Of a DNA stretch of 64,000 nt, positions 54,424-63,883 are shown piece by piece. Below the pieces are notes generated by a model, which ran no database searches, was not told the origin of the DNA, and saw nothing but the letters and a program-made list of their open reading frames with translations. The position numbers and the translations under genes were made by a program. How positions within the stretch are numbered: position 1 is the first letter of the stretch; each line of letters opens with the position of its first letter. Source of the stretch: Nocardioides sambongensis (lineage in GTDB: Bacteria > Actinomycetota > Actinomycetes > Propionibacteriales > Nocardioidaceae); the NCBI RefSeq assembly GCF_006494815.1, contig NZ_CP041091.1:496001-560000 (forward strand), written 5' to 3'.

Positions 54424-55946
54424 CCTCACTCGCGACCACCGCGGCGGCCCTCGACCCCGAGGCCTGCTACGCCGCGGTGCGTTCTCGGGATCGCCGCTTC
54501 GACGGCGTCTTCTACATCGCGGTCAGCACCACGGGGATCTACTGCCGTCCCTCCTGCCCGGCCCGCACGCCGGCTGCGGCGAACGTGACCTTCCATCGCA
54601 GCGCGGCGGCCGCCCAGGAGGCGGGCTACCGCGCGTGCAAGCGTTGCCTGCCCGACGCGGTCCCGGGGTCTCCGGACTGGGACGTGACGGCGACGGTCGC
54701 CGGTCGTGCGATGCGGCTGATCTCCGACGGGGTCGTCGACCGGGAGGGCGTGGACGGCCTCGCCGGCCGGCTGGGCTACAGCAACCGCCACCTCGGGCGG
54801 CTGCTGCGCGCCGAGCTGGGCGCCGGCCCGTTGGCACTCGCCCGGACGCAGCGCGCCCAGACCGCCCGCGTGCTGGTGGAGACGACCGAGCTCCCGTTCG
54901 CCGACATCGCGTTCGCCAGCGGTTTCAGGAGCGTGCGGCAGTTCAACGACACGCTGCGCGAGATCTACGCGACCACGCCCAGCGGGCTGCGGGGCCGCCG
55001 CGGCGCAGCGAGACGCCGCGAGAGCGGTTCGATCGCGCTGCGTCTGGCCGTTCGCGCGCCCTTCGCCGGTGTCGCCCTGGGTCGGTTCCTGGCGGTGCGG
55101 GCGGTCACCGGCGTCGAGCAGGTCGAGGTGGCGGCGGACCGTGTCGTCTACCGCCGCACCCTGCGTCTGCCGCACGCTCCCGGCGCGCTCCGCGTCGACC
55201 TGGTCGACGTGGCGGCGGGGGAGCCCGCGCAGCTCGACGTACGGCTCACCCTGACCGACCTCCGGGACACCGCGACCGCGCTCTCCCGTGCCCGGCGTCT
55301 GGTCGACGCCGACGCGGACCCGCTCGCGGTCGCCGAGCACCTCGCTCGCGACCCGGCGCTCGCGCCGCTGCTGGCTCGCCACCCCGGACTGCGGGTGCCG
55401 GGCCACGTGGACGGCGACGAGCTCGCCGTCCGGGCGGTTCTCGGCCAACAGGTCAGCGTCGCCGGCGCCCGCACGGTGGCCGGTCGGTTGGTCGCGGAGA
55501 CGGGCACGCCGTACGACAGCGGGGTCGAAGGGCTCACCCACCTCTTCCCCGATGCCGCCGCGATCGCGGACCTGGACCCCGCGTCGCTCCCGATGCCGCG
55601 GGCGCGCGGCCGGGCACTGACCGGACTGGCGGGGGCGCTGGCAGACGGGCGCGTGGTGCTCGACCGCGGCCCGGACCGCGATGAGGTACGACGCGCGCTG
55701 CTCGCGCTCCCCGGCATCGGGCCGTGGACCTCGGACTACATCGCACTGCGCGCGCTGGGCCACCCCGACGTCTTCCTGCCCACCGACGTCGGCGTGCGCC
55801 ACGCACTCGCCGCGCTGGGGGGCGCGTCGGACACCGCGCGGTGGGCGCCCTGGCGCTCCTACGCGCTGCTGCACCTGTGGACCTCGCTCGAGCCCGACCC
55901 GGGTCGAGCCCAGACGGAGAGGGCGAACACGACATGTGGACAGTGA
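54420..55946 (+). CDS. alkA: Ada-type/AlkA fusion: regulatory and DNA glycosylase protein
   Basis: A 508-residue three-part protein. Residues about 10-80 are an Ada-like methyl-phosphotriester domain with four zinc cysteines (YCRPSCPA ... CKRCLP); about 85-190 an AraC helix-turn-helix (VDGLAGRLGYSNRHLGRLL, FADIAFASGFRSVRQFN); about 200-495 an AlkA glycosylase with the helix-hairpin-helix LLALPGIGPWTSDYIALRAL and catalytic Asp in LPTDVGVRHAL. It can sense methylated phosphate, activate genes and excise 3-methyladenine. It overlaps ogt by 13 nt. Upstream region 54060-54419 carries a terminator and an iron-box-like site. Confidence 0.93.
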   Translation: MTSLATTAAALDPEACYAAVRSRDRRFDGVFYIAVSTTGIYCRPSCPARTPAAANVTFHRSAAAAQEAGYRACKRCLPDAVPGSPDWDVTATVAGRAMRLISDGVVDREGVDGLAGRLGYSNRHLGRLLRAELGAGPLALARTQRAQTARVLVETTELPFADIAFASGFRSVRQFNDTLREIYATTPSGLRGRRGAARRRESGSIALRLAVRAPFAGVALGRFLAVRAVTGVEQVEVAADRVVYRRTLRLPHAPGALRVDLVDVAAGEPAQLDVRLTLTDLRDTATALSRARRLVDADADPLAVAEHLARDPALAPLLARHPGLRVPGHVDGDELAVRAVLGQQVSVAGARTVAGRLVAETGTPYDSGVEGLTHLFPDAAAIADLDPASLPMPRARGRALTGLAGALADGRVVLDRGPDRDEVRRALLALPGIGPWTSDYIALRALGHPDVFLPTDVGVRHALAALGGASDTARWAPWRSYALLHLWTSLEPDPGRAQTERANTTCGQ

Positions 55947-56413
55947 CCGAGAGCCCGGTCGGGCCCCTGCGGATCGTGGCGCGCGACGGCGCCGTCACCG
56001 CGATCGAGTTCACCCCGTTCCGCGACGGGGACGGCCGACCTCGCGGCGACCGTGATGACGGGGCCGCCGTGCTGGTCGAGGCGGTCCGGCAGCTGGCGGA
56101 CTACTTCGCCGGCCGACGGACCACCTTCGACCTCCCGCTGGCTCCGGACGGCACCGACTGGCAGCGCGCGGTGTGGGACCAGCTCCGTGCGATCGGATAC
56201 GGCGAGACCGCTTCCTACGGGCAGATCGCCGCCCGGCTGGGGCGGTCGAACGCCGCGTCCCGCGCCGTCGGACTGGCCAACGGTGCGAACCCGATCCCGA
56301 TCGTCGTGCCGTGCCACCGGGTGATCGGCGCGAACGGCACGCTCACCGGTTACGCCGGTGGTCTCGACCGCAAGCAGCTGCTGCTCGAGCTCGAGCAGGA
56401 CGCCCTGTTCTAG
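55934..56413 (+). CDS. ogt: Methylated-DNA-[protein]-cysteine S-methyltransferase
   Basis: A 159-residue suicide repair protein removing O6-alkyl groups from guanine. The active-site motif IVVPCHRVIG is intact, GETASYGQIAARLGRSNAASRAVG is the DNA-binding helix-turn-helix, and GYAGGLDRKQLLLELE closes the protein. ATG 55934 lies inside the end of the Ada-AlkA gene, so the two are translationally coupled in one alkylation-response operon. It ends 22 nt from a convergent IclR gene. Confidence 0.95.
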   Translation: MWTVTESPVGPLRIVARDGAVTAIEFTPFRDGDGRPRGDRDDGAAVLVEAVRQLADYFAGRRTTFDLPLAPDGTDWQRAVWDQLRAIGYGETASYGQIAARLGRSNAASRAVGLANGANPIPIVVPCHRVIGANGTLTGYAGGLDRKQLLLELEQDALF

Positions 56414-56435
56414 GGGGTCTCCGGCGACCCGGCGC

Positions 56436-57158
56436 TCACTCCGCGGCGGCGCGGCGCAGCGACTCGGAGAGGCGCTCGGCGGCGGCCAGCACGGCGGGTG
56501 CGTGCATCCGGCCGGGCTGGCGCGTCAGGCGCTCCAGCGGACCGGAGACCGAGACCGCGGCGATCACCTTGCCGCCTGGCGACCGGACCGGGGCGGAGAC
56601 CGACGCGACGCCCTGCTCCCGCTCGCCGATCGACTGCGACCAGCCGCGGCGACGGATCGCGGAGAGCTCGGCGGCGGAGAACGCTGCGTTCTGCAGGCCC
56701 CGGTGGATCCGCTCGGGGTCGTCCCAGGCGAGCAGGACCTGCGCGGCCGAGCCCGCCCGCATCGTCAGCTGTGAGCCGACCGGAATGGTGTCGCGCAGGC
56801 CCGACGGGCGCTCCGCGGCGGCGACGCAGACACGGTGGTCACCCTGGCGTCGCCACAGCTGGGCGGACTCGCCGGTGATGTCGCGGAGGCGGGCCAGGAC
56901 GGGGCCGGCGGTGGCCAGCAGGCGGTCCTCGCCGGCGGCGGCGGACAGCTCGGCCAGTCGCGGACCGAGGACGAACCGTCCCTGCATGTCCCGGGCGACC
57001 AGTCGGTGGTGCTCCAGGGCGACCGCCAGGCGGTGCGCGGTCGGGCGTGCCAGGCCGGTGCCGGCCACCAGGCCGGCCAGGGTCGCGGGCCCCGACTCCA
57101 GGGCGGTGAGAACCAGCGCCGCCTTGTCGAGAACTCCGACTCCGCTCGAGTTGTCCAT
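56436..57158 (-). CDS. ndgR: IclR-family regulator (NdgR/LtbR-like)
   Basis: A 240-residue IclR protein: N-terminal winged helix ([41 protein letters not shown] shown in part) and a C-terminal effector domain. Its position divergent from leuCD is the hallmark of NdgR (Streptomyces) and LtbR (Corynebacterium), which control leucine and sulfur-amino-acid genes. ATG 57158 is 87 nt from the leuC start, so both promoters share that gap. Confidence 0.88.
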   Translation of the reverse strand: MDNSSGVGVLDKAALVLTALESGPATLAGLVAGTGLARPTAHRLAVALEHHRLVARDMQGRFVLGPRLAELSAAAGEDRLLATAGPVLARLRDITGESAQLWRRQGDHRVCVAAAERPSGLRDTIPVGSQLTMRAGSAAQVLLAWDDPERIHRGLQNAAFSAAELSAIRRRGWSQSIGEREQGVASVSAPVRSPGGKVIAAVSVSGPLERLTRQPGRMHAPAVLAAAERLSESLRRAAAE

Positions 57159-57245
57159 ATGGCAATACTGCCGTCTCAGATCATGGGATGCAAGGGGTAG
57201 AGTGGAACCCGCAGGTTCAACGACGTACGAAACGAGGAGCGAGTC
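57159..57245 (+). promoter_or_regulatory. Divergent ndgR/leuC promoter region
   Basis: TAGAGT at 57198-57203 is a likely -10 for leuC and GAGGAG at 57236-57241 its ribosome site. The imperfect dyad around TCTCAGATCATGGGAT (57174-57189) is a candidate NdgR site, but it is weak. Confidence 0.4.
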
Positions 57246-58658
57246 ATGGGCAAGACCCTGGCGGAGAAGGTGTGGGACGAGCACGTCGTCCGGTCGACCC
57301 CCGGAGAGCCGGACCTCCTCTACATCGACCTCCACCTCATCCACGAGGTGACCAGTCCGCAGGCCTTCGACGGCCTCCGCCTGGCCGGTCGCAAGGTCCG
57401 TCGGCCCGACCTCACCCTGGCCACCGAGGACCACAACGTGCCGACCCTCGACTGGGACAAGCCGATCGCCGACCCGGTCAGCAAGACGCAGGTCGACACC
57501 CTGCGGCGCAACGCCGAGGAGTTCGGCGTCCGGCTGCACCCGCTCGGCGACGTCGAGCAGGGCATCGTGCACGTGGTCGGCCCGCAGCTGGGCCTGACCC
57601 AGCCCGGGATGACGATCGTGTGCGGCGACTCGCACACCTCCACCCACGGCGCCTTCGGGGCGATCGCCTTCGGCATCGGCACCTCCGAGGTGGAGCACGT
57701 GCTGGCCACCCAGACCCTGCCCCAGGCCAAGCCCAGGACCATGGCCGTGACCGTCAACGGCAGCCTCCCCGAGGGCGTCACCGCGAAGGACCTGGTGCTC
57801 ACCCTGATCGCCCACACCGGCACCGGTGGTGGGCAGGGATACATCGTCGAATACCGTGGCCAGGCCATCGAGGAGCTCTCGATGGAGGGCCGGATGACGG
57901 TGTGCAACATGTCCATCGAGTGGGGTGCGAAGGCCGGCATGATCGCGCCCGACGACACCACCTTCGACTACATCGAGGGCAAGCCCGAGGCGCCGAAGGG
58001 CGCCGACTGGGACGCTGCCGTCGAGCACTGGCGCAGCCTGCGCACCGACGACGACGCCGTCTTCGACAAGGAGATCGTGCTCGACGCGGGCGAGATGACC
58101 CCCTTCGTCACCTGGGGCACCAACCCCGGCCAGGGAGTCCCGCTCGGCGCGAACGTGCCGGACCCGGCCGACTTCGAGGACGCCACCGACCAGCTCGCCA
58201 CCGAGAAGGCCCTGGAGTACATGGGTCTGACCGCCGGCACCCCGATGCGCGAGATCCAGGTCGACACGGTCTTCGTCGGCTCGTGCACCAACGGCCGGAT
58301 CGAGGACCTGCGGCTCGCCGCCGAGGTGATCGAGGGCCACCGGGTCGCCGAGGGCACCCGCCTGCTGGTCGTCCCCGGGTCGGTCCGGGTGCGGATGCAG
58401 GCAGAGGCCGAAGGTCTGGACAAGATCTTCCTCGCCGCCGGCGCGGAGTGGCGGGGAGCCGGGTGCTCGATGTGCCTCGGCATGAACCCCGACCAGCTCA
58501 CCCCCGGCGAGCGCAGCGCCTCCACCTCCAACCGCAACTTCGAAGGACGGCAGGGCAAGGGTGGGCGCACCCACCTGGTCTCGATCCCGGTCGCCGCGGC
58601 GACCGCGGTCCGCGGCACGCTGTCCTCGCCCGCCGACCTCGTGCCCGCAGGAGTCTGA
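57246..58658 (+). CDS. leuC: 3-isopropylmalate dehydratase, large subunit
   Basis: A 470-residue aconitase-family subunit isomerising 2- to 3-isopropylmalate and, in the citramalate route, citramalate to 3-methylmalate. [31 protein letters not shown] split by family motif, the Fe-S cysteine in GSCTNGR, and the pair in GCSMCLGMN bind the 4Fe-4S cluster. leuD follows after 2 nt. Divergent from NdgR, its probable activator. Confidence 0.96.
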   Translation: MGKTLAEKVWDEHVVRSTPGEPDLLYIDLHLIHEVTSPQAFDGLRLAGRKVRRPDLTLATEDHNVPTLDWDKPIADPVSKTQVDTLRRNAEEFGVRLHPLGDVEQGIVHVVGPQLGLTQPGMTIVCGDSHTSTHGAFGAIAFGIGTSEVEHVLATQTLPQAKPRTMAVTVNGSLPEGVTAKDLVLTLIAHTGTGGGQGYIVEYRGQAIEELSMEGRMTVCNMSIEWGAKAGMIAPDDTTFDYIEGKPEAPKGADWDAAVEHWRSLRTDDDAVFDKEIVLDAGEMTPFVTWGTNPGQGVPLGANVPDPADFEDATDQLATEKALEYMGLTAGTPMREIQVDTVFVGSCTNGRIEDLRLAAEVIEGHRVAEGTRLLVVPGSVRVRMQAEAEGLDKIFLAAGAEWRGAGCSMCLGMNPDQLTPGERSASTSNRNFEGRQGKGGRTHLVSIPVAAATAVRGTLSSPADLVPAGV

Positions 58659-58660
58659 CC

Positions 58661-59260
58661 ATGGACAAGTTCACCACCCACACCGGCGTCGGAGTCCCGC
58701 TGCGGCGCAGCAACGTCGACACCGACCAGATCATCCCGGCGGTCTACCTCAAGCGGGTCACCCGCACGGGGTTCGAGGACGGACTCTTCGCGGCCTGGCG
58801 CAACGACCCGGGCTTCGTGCTCAACGACCCCACCTATGCGCAGGGCTCCGTGCTCGTCGCAGGACCGGACTTCGGCACCGGGTCTTCGCGCGAGCACGCG
58901 GTCTGGGCGCTGCAGAACTACGGCTTCAAGGTCGTCATCTCGGCACGGTTCGCCGACATCTTCCGGGGCAACTCCGGCAAGGCCGGTCTGGTCGCGGCGC
59001 AGGTCGACGAGAAGGTCGTCCAGCGGCTGTGGACCTACCTGGAGGACAACCCCGGCGGCGAGATCACCGTCGACCTGGACGCCAAGACGGTCCGCACCGC
59101 CGACGGCTCGGTCGAGGACAGCTTCGACATCGACGACTACACGCGCTGGCGGCTGCTGGAGGGCCTGGACGACATCGGGATCACCCTCGGGCACGACGCC
59201 GACATCGCGTCGTACGAGAGCACACGACCGAACTGGAAGCCGGTGACGCAGCACGCCTGA
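58661..59260 (+). CDS. leuD: 3-isopropylmalate dehydratase, small subunit
   Basis: A 199-residue swivelling-domain partner of Leu[22 protein letters not shown] and [19 protein letters not shown] are family signatures binding the substrate backbone. It starts 2 nt after leuC and ends before a strong stem-loop. Confidence 0.96.
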   Translation: MDKFTTHTGVGVPLRRSNVDTDQIIPAVYLKRVTRTGFEDGLFAAWRNDPGFVLNDPTYAQGSVLVAGPDFGTGSSREHAVWALQNYGFKVVISARFADIFRGNSGKAGLVAAQVDEKVVQRLWTYLEDNPGGEITVDLDAKTVRTADGSVEDSFDIDDYTRWRLLEGLDDIGITLGHDADIASYESTRPNWKPVTQHA

Positions 59261-59282
59261 TCGTCCACGGATCCCGCTACCA

Positions 59283-59317
59283 CGGGCCGTTCTCCGCATC
59301 ACGCGGAGGACGGCCCG
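59283..59317 (+). terminator. Terminator of leuCD
   Basis: CGGGCCGT then CTCCGC pair with GCGGAG then ACGGCCCG (one T-G pair between), loop ATCAC, 22 nt after the leuD stop. Confidence 0.8.
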
Positions 59318-59393
59318 CTGTGCATCTGTGGGGCGGATGATGCGCAGAAAGGCCCGAAACCCGCGAAAAAACGGGCGGATCGCGGCGTGGTGA

Positions 59394-59422
59394 TTGTGAC
59401 CACCGTCATTCCTGCCTAGCGT
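59394..59422 (+). promoter_or_regulatory. Promoter of the HU gene
   Basis: TTGTGA (59394-59399) and TAGCGT (59417-59422) with a 17-nt spacer, the best -35/-10 pair in the window, as expected for a highly expressed nucleoid protein. It leaves an untranslated leader of about 75 nt. Confidence 0.55.
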
Positions 59423-59506
59423 GCCACGGAAAGACCACGGGCTTTCCTGCCTCGGTCGCCAACAGCTCAGAGCGGCGGCGCCGCTGCTCCGGCGGAAGGA
59501 CAACCA

Positions 59507-60151
59507 GTGAACAAGACACAGTTGGTCGACGCGCTCGCCGAGCGTTTCGACGGGAACCGCAAGGCCGCGGCCAATGCGCTCGACGCTGTTCTCGACACCA
59601 TCACCCGCCAGGTCGCGAAGGGCGAGAAGGTCGCGATCACCGGGTTCGGATCGTTCGAGAAGGCGGTCCGCAACGCGCGCTACGTCCGCAACCCGCAGAC
59701 CGGCGAGCGGATCAAGACCAAGAAGAAGTCCGTTCCGAAGTTCACCGCCGGAGCCGATCTGAAGAACGTCATCTCCGGGGCCAAGAAGCTCCCGCCGGTG
59801 CCGAAGGCCGCGAAGAAGGCCGCCAGCGCGGCGACCGCTCCGGCCAAGGCCGCCGCCAAGAAGGTCACGGCGCCGGCGAAGAAGGCGACCAAGTCGGCGA
59901 CGAAGCCCGCGGCCAAGAAGGCGCCCGCGAAGACCGCGGCGAAGAAGGCGCCCGCGAAGAAGGCGCCGGCCAAGACCGCGGCGAAGAAGGCGCCCGCCAA
60001 GAAGGCGCCGGCCAAGACCGCGGCGAAGAAGGCGCCGGCCAAGAAGGCACCGGCCAAGACCGCAGCGAAGAAGGCCCCCGCCAAGACCGCAGCCAAGAAG
60101 GCACCGGCCAAGAAGTCGACCGCCAAGAAGTCGACCGCGAAGAAGTCCTGA
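59507..60151 (+). CDS. hupB: HU-type DNA-binding protein with histone H1-like tail
   Basis: A 214-residue nucleoid protein. Residues 1-90 are a full HU domain (MNKTQLVDALAERFDGN; GFGSFEKAVRNARYVRNPQTGERI). The remaining 120 residues are Lys-Ala-Pro repeats (KKAPAK units) like eukaryotic linker histone tails and mycobacterial HupB. GTG 59507 has GAAGGA upstream. The tail would bind DNA through lysines and may be acetylated, as in mycobacteria. It stands alone between two terminators. Confidence 0.95.
   Translation: MNKTQLVDALAERFDGNRKAAANALDAVLDTITRQVAKGEKVAITGFGSFEKAVRNARYVRNPQTGERIKTKKKSVPKFTAGADLKNVISGAKKLPPVPKAAKKAASAATAPAKAAAKKVTAPAKKATKSATKPAAKKAPAKTAAKKAPAKKAPAKTAAKKAPAKKAPAKTAAKKAPAKKAPAKTAAKKAPAKTAAKKAPAKKSTAKKSTAKKS
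59930..60110 (+). repeat. Tandem repeats in the HU tail
   Basis: Near-identical units of about 42 bp encode 14-residue AKKAPAKKAPAKTA blocks, at least three copies. Prone to slippage, so copy number may vary between strains. Confidence 0.75.
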
Positions 60152-60162
60152 CCCAGCCAGCA

Positions 60163-60194
60163 CGAACGGGCCGCCCCACGGGGTGGCCCGTTCG
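60163..60194. terminator. Stem-loop between hupB and convergent cofC
   Basis: CGAACGGGCC pairs with GGCCCGTTCG, extended inside by CCC/GGG. Positioned 11 nt after the hupB stop, usable on both strands. Confidence 0.75.
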
Positions 60195-60246
60195 CTGTCG
60201 TCAGGGGGCGATCAGTCTCGGCGGGACCGACCGCCCAGGTACGACG

Positions 60247-60870
60247 TCAGCGCGCCAGCGCCGCCCGCGTCGCCGGACCCACTCCCAGGTCGAGTGCCGC
60301 GGCCAGCGAGGCGGGGTCGTCGACGTCGCGGCGCAACGAGGGCAGCGCACCCGTGATCTCCTCGCATCCGTCGGCCCGGTGGGCCTGCGCCGAGCCGGGG
60401 CCGAAGCGGGGCGCGAACGAGGCAGCGGGTGCGGCGTACAGGACCGTGCCGGTGCCGTCGGCGTCGGCGAGGAAGCAGGCGGTCCCGTGGTGTTCGTCGA
60501 CCGCGGTCAGCGCCACGGCGAGATCGGTCGGGCGCAGTGACGGGATGTCGGCCAGGACGGCCACCGGGTGGAGCATCGGCCACCGGGTGCGGGCATCGGC
60601 GGCGGCCGCGCGCAATGCGGCGTTGAGCCCGGCCCCCGGATCCTCGGTGGTGTCGGCGCCCAGCGCTGCCAGGGACTCCGCGAAGGCCGGATCGTCGGTG
60701 GTCACCAGGACCCGGTCGACCCGATCGGTGACCAGGCAGGCGCGCACCAGGTCGGTGGCGAAGGCGGCCGCCAGCGCCGCGCGGTCGGGCACACCGACCA
60801 GGCGAGACTTGCCGGTGCCCGGGGACTTCACCGGGACCAGGACCACGAACCGCTGCGACACGTCCGGCAT
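60247..60870 (-). CDS. cofC: 2-phospho-L-lactate (phosphoenolpyruvate) guanylyltransferase
   Basis: A 207-residue nucleotidyltransferase of coenzyme F420 synthesis. LVPVKSPGTGKSRLVGVPDRAALAAAFATDL is shown in part by VPVKSPGTGKSRL; VAVLADIPSLRP is the metal/GTP strand and CFLADADGTGTVLY follows. It activates phosphoenolpyruvate (or phospholactate) for the F420 side chain, indicating an F420-using actinobacterium. ATG 60870 starts at the family N-terminus. Convergent with hupB and divergent from plsC. Confidence 0.9.
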   Translation of the reverse strand: MPDVSQRFVVLVPVKSPGTGKSRLVGVPDRAALAAAFATDLVRACLVTDRVDRVLVTTDDPAFAESLAALGADTTEDPGAGLNAALRAAAADARTRWPMLHPVAVLADIPSLRPTDLAVALTAVDEHHGTACFLADADGTGTVLYAAPAASFAPRFGPGSAQAHRADGCEEITGALPSLRRDVDDPASLAAALDLGVGPATRAALAR

Positions 60871-60940
60871 CCTCCCAGGCTCCCGGACCGGCTGTCCGAC
60901 CAGTCCGCGTGGCCGCACCGTGGCGTCGGTCACCGGGCGG

Positions 60941-60954
60941 TAGCCTGCATCCTC
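60941..60954 (+). promoter_or_regulatory. -10 box of the plsC-gpsA operon
   Basis: TAGCCT (60941-60946) lies 8 nt before GTG 60955; a leaderless start. Confidence 0.4.
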
Positions 60955-61704
60955 GTGACGGTACGAGACCTGACGGAGAAGCGAGGCTGGACGTTCAACG
61001 TCGCCGTGCCGATCGTGAAGCCGGTGCTGCTCGCTACCACCCGTCGGGAGTGGGTCAACGGGGAGGGGATCCCCGCGACGGGCGGCTTCATCCTCGCCCT
61101 CAACCACATCTCGCACCTGGACCCGTTGACCGCGGCACACCTGGTCTATGACCACGGACGGCTGCCGCGCTACCTCGCGAAGTCGGGCCTGTTCAAGAAC
61201 AAGGCGCTGGGGCACTTCCTGCGCGCGGCCGGCCAGATCCCGGTCGAGCGGGACTCCCGTGGCGCGGTGGGGGCGTACTCGGCCGCGGTGCAGGCCATCC
61301 GCGACGGCAAGTGCGTGGTGATCTACCCCGAGGCCACGATCACCCGGGACCCCGACATGTGGCCGATGCGCGGGAAGTCCGGCGCGGCGCGAATCGCGCT
61401 GGAGACCGGGTGCCCGGTGATCCCGGTGGGGCAGTGGGGCGCGCACGAGGTGCTGCCGCCGTACACGACGCGGCCGCACGTGGCGCCGCGGCACACCATC
61501 CGGATGCGGGTGGGGGAGCCGGTGCAGCTCGAGGACCTGGCCGCGCGCGAGCGGACCCCCGAGGTCGTCAACGAGGCGACCGACCGGATCCTCGCCGCGA
61601 TCACCCACCAGCTCGAGCTCATCCGGGGTGAGTCGGCCCCGGTCGAGCGCTACGACATGCGTCTGCACGGTGATCGCTTCAAGAAGAAGGACGGTGGAAA
61701 GTGA
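60955..61704 (+). CDS. plsC: 1-acyl-sn-glycerol-3-phosphate acyltransferase
   Basis: A 249-residue PlsC-family acyltransferase. NHISHLDPL is the catalytic His-x4-Asp motif, IPVERDSRG the acceptor-binding block, and VIYPEATITRD the third motif. A hydrophobic N-terminal segment suggests membrane association. It overlaps gpsA (GTGA), so glycerol-3-phosphate synthesis and acylation are cotranscribed for phospholipid production. Confidence 0.9.
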   Translation: MTVRDLTEKRGWTFNVAVPIVKPVLLATTRREWVNGEGIPATGGFILALNHISHLDPLTAAHLVYDHGRLPRYLAKSGLFKNKALGHFLRAAGQIPVERDSRGAVGAYSAAVQAIRDGKCVVIYPEATITRDPDMWPMRGKSGAARIALETGCPVIPVGQWGAHEVLPPYTTRPHVAPRHTIRMRVGEPVQLEDLAARERTPEVVNEATDRILAAITHQLELIRGESAPVERYDMRLHGDRFKKKDGGK

Positions 61705-62705
61705 GCGGAAAGGTCGCGGTGCTCGGCGCGGGCTCCTGGGGGACCGCGTTCTCGATCGTGCTCGCCGACGCGGGCAACGACGTGACGATCTGGGCCCGTC
61801 GCGAGGAGGTCGCGACCGGGATCAACGACACCCACGAGAACGCCGACTACCTCTCCGGAATCGAGCTGCCCCGCACGATCAGCGCCACCCACGACCCGCA
61901 ACGGGCGATGGAGGGGGCCGACATGGTGGTCCTCGCCGTCCCCTCCCAGTCGCTGCGGGACAACCTGCCCGACTTCGTGCCCTACCTGGAGCCCGACGCG
62001 GTGCTGGTCTCACTGATGAAGGGCATCGAGCTCGGCACCGGCAAGCGGATGTCGGAGGTGATCGCGGAGGTCGGTGGCATCGGGCCCGAGCGCGTCGCCG
62101 TCGTCAGCGGTCCCAACCTGGCTCGCGAGATCGCCCGCCGGGAGCCCGCCGCATCGGTGGTGGCCTGTGCCGACGAGGACGTCGCGGTCCGGCTGCAGCG
62201 GCGCTGCCACTCCCCGGCCTTCCGTCCCTACTCCAGCGTCGACGTGCTCGGCTGCGAGCTCGGCGGCGCCTACAAGAACGTGGTGGCGCTCTGCGTCGGG
62301 ATGGCCGTCGGACTCGGGTTCGGAGACAACACCACGGCCTCTCTGATCACCCGGGGCCTGGCCGAGACCGCGCGCCTGGCCATGCGGATGGGCGCCAACC
62401 CGCTCACCCTGATGGGACTCGCCGGCCTCGGCGACCTGGTCGCGACCTGCTCCTCGCCGCTGTCGCGCAACCGGACCTTCGGCGAACGGTTGGGCAAGGG
62501 CGAGACGGTCGAGGAGATCTACGCCTCGACCCGCCAGGTGGCCGAGGGGGCGAAGTCGTGCTCGTCGATCCGGGCGGTCGCCGAGCAGGCGGGGATCGAC
62601 GCGCCGATCGCGCAGCACGTCGACGACGTCGTCGCAGGACGCCTGAGCACCGGCGAGATGATGGAGCGGTTCATCGCGCGCGACACCAAGGCCGAGCTGG
62701 GCTGA
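61701..62705 (+). CDS. gpsA: NAD(P)-dependent glycerol-3-phosphate dehydrogenase
   Basis: A 334-residue enzyme reducing dihydroxyacetone phosphate for lipid synthesis. VLGAGSWGTAFS is the dinucleotide loop, VSLMKGIE and VSGPNLAREI line the active site, and the catalytic Lys is in GGAYKNVVAL. It starts at GTG 61701, overlapping plsC. Confidence 0.95.
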   Translation: MSGKVAVLGAGSWGTAFSIVLADAGNDVTIWARREEVATGINDTHENADYLSGIELPRTISATHDPQRAMEGADMVVLAVPSQSLRDNLPDFVPYLEPDAVLVSLMKGIELGTGKRMSEVIAEVGGIGPERVAVVSGPNLAREIARREPAASVVACADEDVAVRLQRRCHSPAFRPYSSVDVLGCELGGAYKNVVALCVGMAVGLGFGDNTTASLITRGLAETARLAMRMGANPLTLMGLAGLGDLVATCSSPLSRNRTFGERLGKGETVEEIYASTRQVAEGAKSCSSIRAVAEQAGIDAPIAQHVDDVVAGRLSTGEMMERFIARDTKAELG

Positions 62706-62734
62706 TCCTGGTCCTGGGCTGACCGCGTCGGCGC

Positions 62735-63859
62735 TCAGCGCGGCAGCTGGTCCAGCGCCTGCGCCAGGTCCGCCCAGAGGTCCTCGACGTCCTCGATCCC
62801 GACCGACATCCGCACCAGGCCCTCGGGGATGGTCGAGGCCTCGGTCTTCCACCGCCGCCTGCGCTCGAAGGTCGACTCGACGCCACCGAGTGAGGTGGCG
62901 TGGACCCACAGCGCCGTGCTGCGCACCAGCAGGTCGGCATGGTCGGCGGAGGCCAGCACCGGGGCCAGGATCGCCCCCATCCCGGGGTAGCGGACCTCCT
63001 CGATCGCCGGGTGATCGGCGAGCCGGCGGGCGAGCTCCTGCGCGTTCTGCTGAGCACGCTCCAGTCGCACCGGCAGCGTGCGCAGCCCGCGCAGCGCGAG
63101 CCACACCTCGAACGGGCCGGCCGAGTTGCCGACCATGTCCCGACGTGCCTTGAGAGCGCCGTAGATCTCATCGTCGTCGGTGACCAGCGCGCCGAGCAGG
63201 ACGTCGCTGTGCCCGGCGATGTACTTCGTCGCCGAGTGCAGCACGATGTCCGCGCCGAGCTCGAGCGGCTTCTGGAGCAGCGGTGTCGCGAAGGTGTTGT
63301 CCACGACCACCCGTACGCCGAGCTCACGGGCCGCCGCGGCGAGGCGGGGGATGTCGGCGACCTCGAGCGCGGGGTTGGTGGGGGACTCGATCCACAGCAA
63401 CGCGGTGTCCTCGTCCTCGGTCATCGCGGCGATCACCGCGTCGGTGTCGGAGATGTCGACCAGCGTCGAACGGAGCCGGCCGCGCATCTCGGCGTCCCCG
63501 AGCGCCACCAGGGAGCCCTGGTAGGCGTGGCGCGGCGCGATCACGGTGCCGCCGTCGCCGACCAGGTCGAGCAGCAGGCTGGCGGCCGCCATGCCCGAGC
63601 CGAAGGTCAGCGCCCGGCCACCCTCGAGCGCGCCCAGCGCCTCCTCGAAGGCGTCCCAGGTCGGGTTGCCGTAGCGCCCGTACTCCAGGTCTCCGGCGGC
63701 CACGTACGTCGACGCCATCGTGATCGGGGTGTTCAGCGGCTGGTCCGGGACGTGGCGCGGACGGCCGGCGGTGACCGCGACGGTGTTGGGCCGCAGGCCG
63801 TGATCGCGCTCGGTCGCGGGGGAGACGGACCGGGCGGTGTGGGGCGTCGGATCGGTCAT
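62735..63859 (-). CDS. Cystathionine gamma-synthase/lyase-family enzyme
   Basis: A 374-residue PLP enzyme of the trans-sulfuration family. YGRYGNPTWDAFEEALGALEGG, the PLP-binding DNTFATP, and Schiff-base lysine in LHSATKYIAGHSD are complete. Motifs do not separate gamma-synthase, gamma-lyase or methionine gamma-lyase activity. It is convergent with gpsA and divergent from ddl, interrupting what is often a gpsA-ddl run. Confidence 0.88.
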   Translation of the reverse strand: MTDPTPHTARSVSPATERDHGLRPNTVAVTAGRPRHVPDQPLNTPITMASTYVAAGDLEYGRYGNPTWDAFEEALGALEGGRALTFGSGMAAASLLLDLVGDGGTVIAPRHAYQGSLVALGDAEMRGRLRSTLVDISDTDAVIAAMTEDEDTALLWIESPTNPALEVADIPRLAAAARELGVRVVVDNTFATPLLQKPLELGADIVLHSATKYIAGHSDVLLGALVTDDDEIYGALKARRDMVGNSAGPFEVWLALRGLRTLPVRLERAQQNAQELARRLADHPAIEEVRYPGMGAILAPVLASADHADLLVRSTALWVHATSLGGVESTFERRRRWKTEASTIPEGLVRMSVGIEDVEDLWADLAQALDQLPR

Positions 63860-63869
63860 GGCACAACGG

Positions 63870-63883
63870 TAGGGTCTACCGCG
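63870..63883 (+). promoter_or_regulatory. -10 box of ddl
   Basis: TAGGGT (63870-63875) lies 8 nt before ATG 63884; leaderless arrangement. Confidence 0.4.

Noticed and set aside
59930..60110. CRISPR-like repeat array
   Set aside because: The repeats are contiguous, in frame and encode the Lys/Ala/Pro tail of HU; no spacers.
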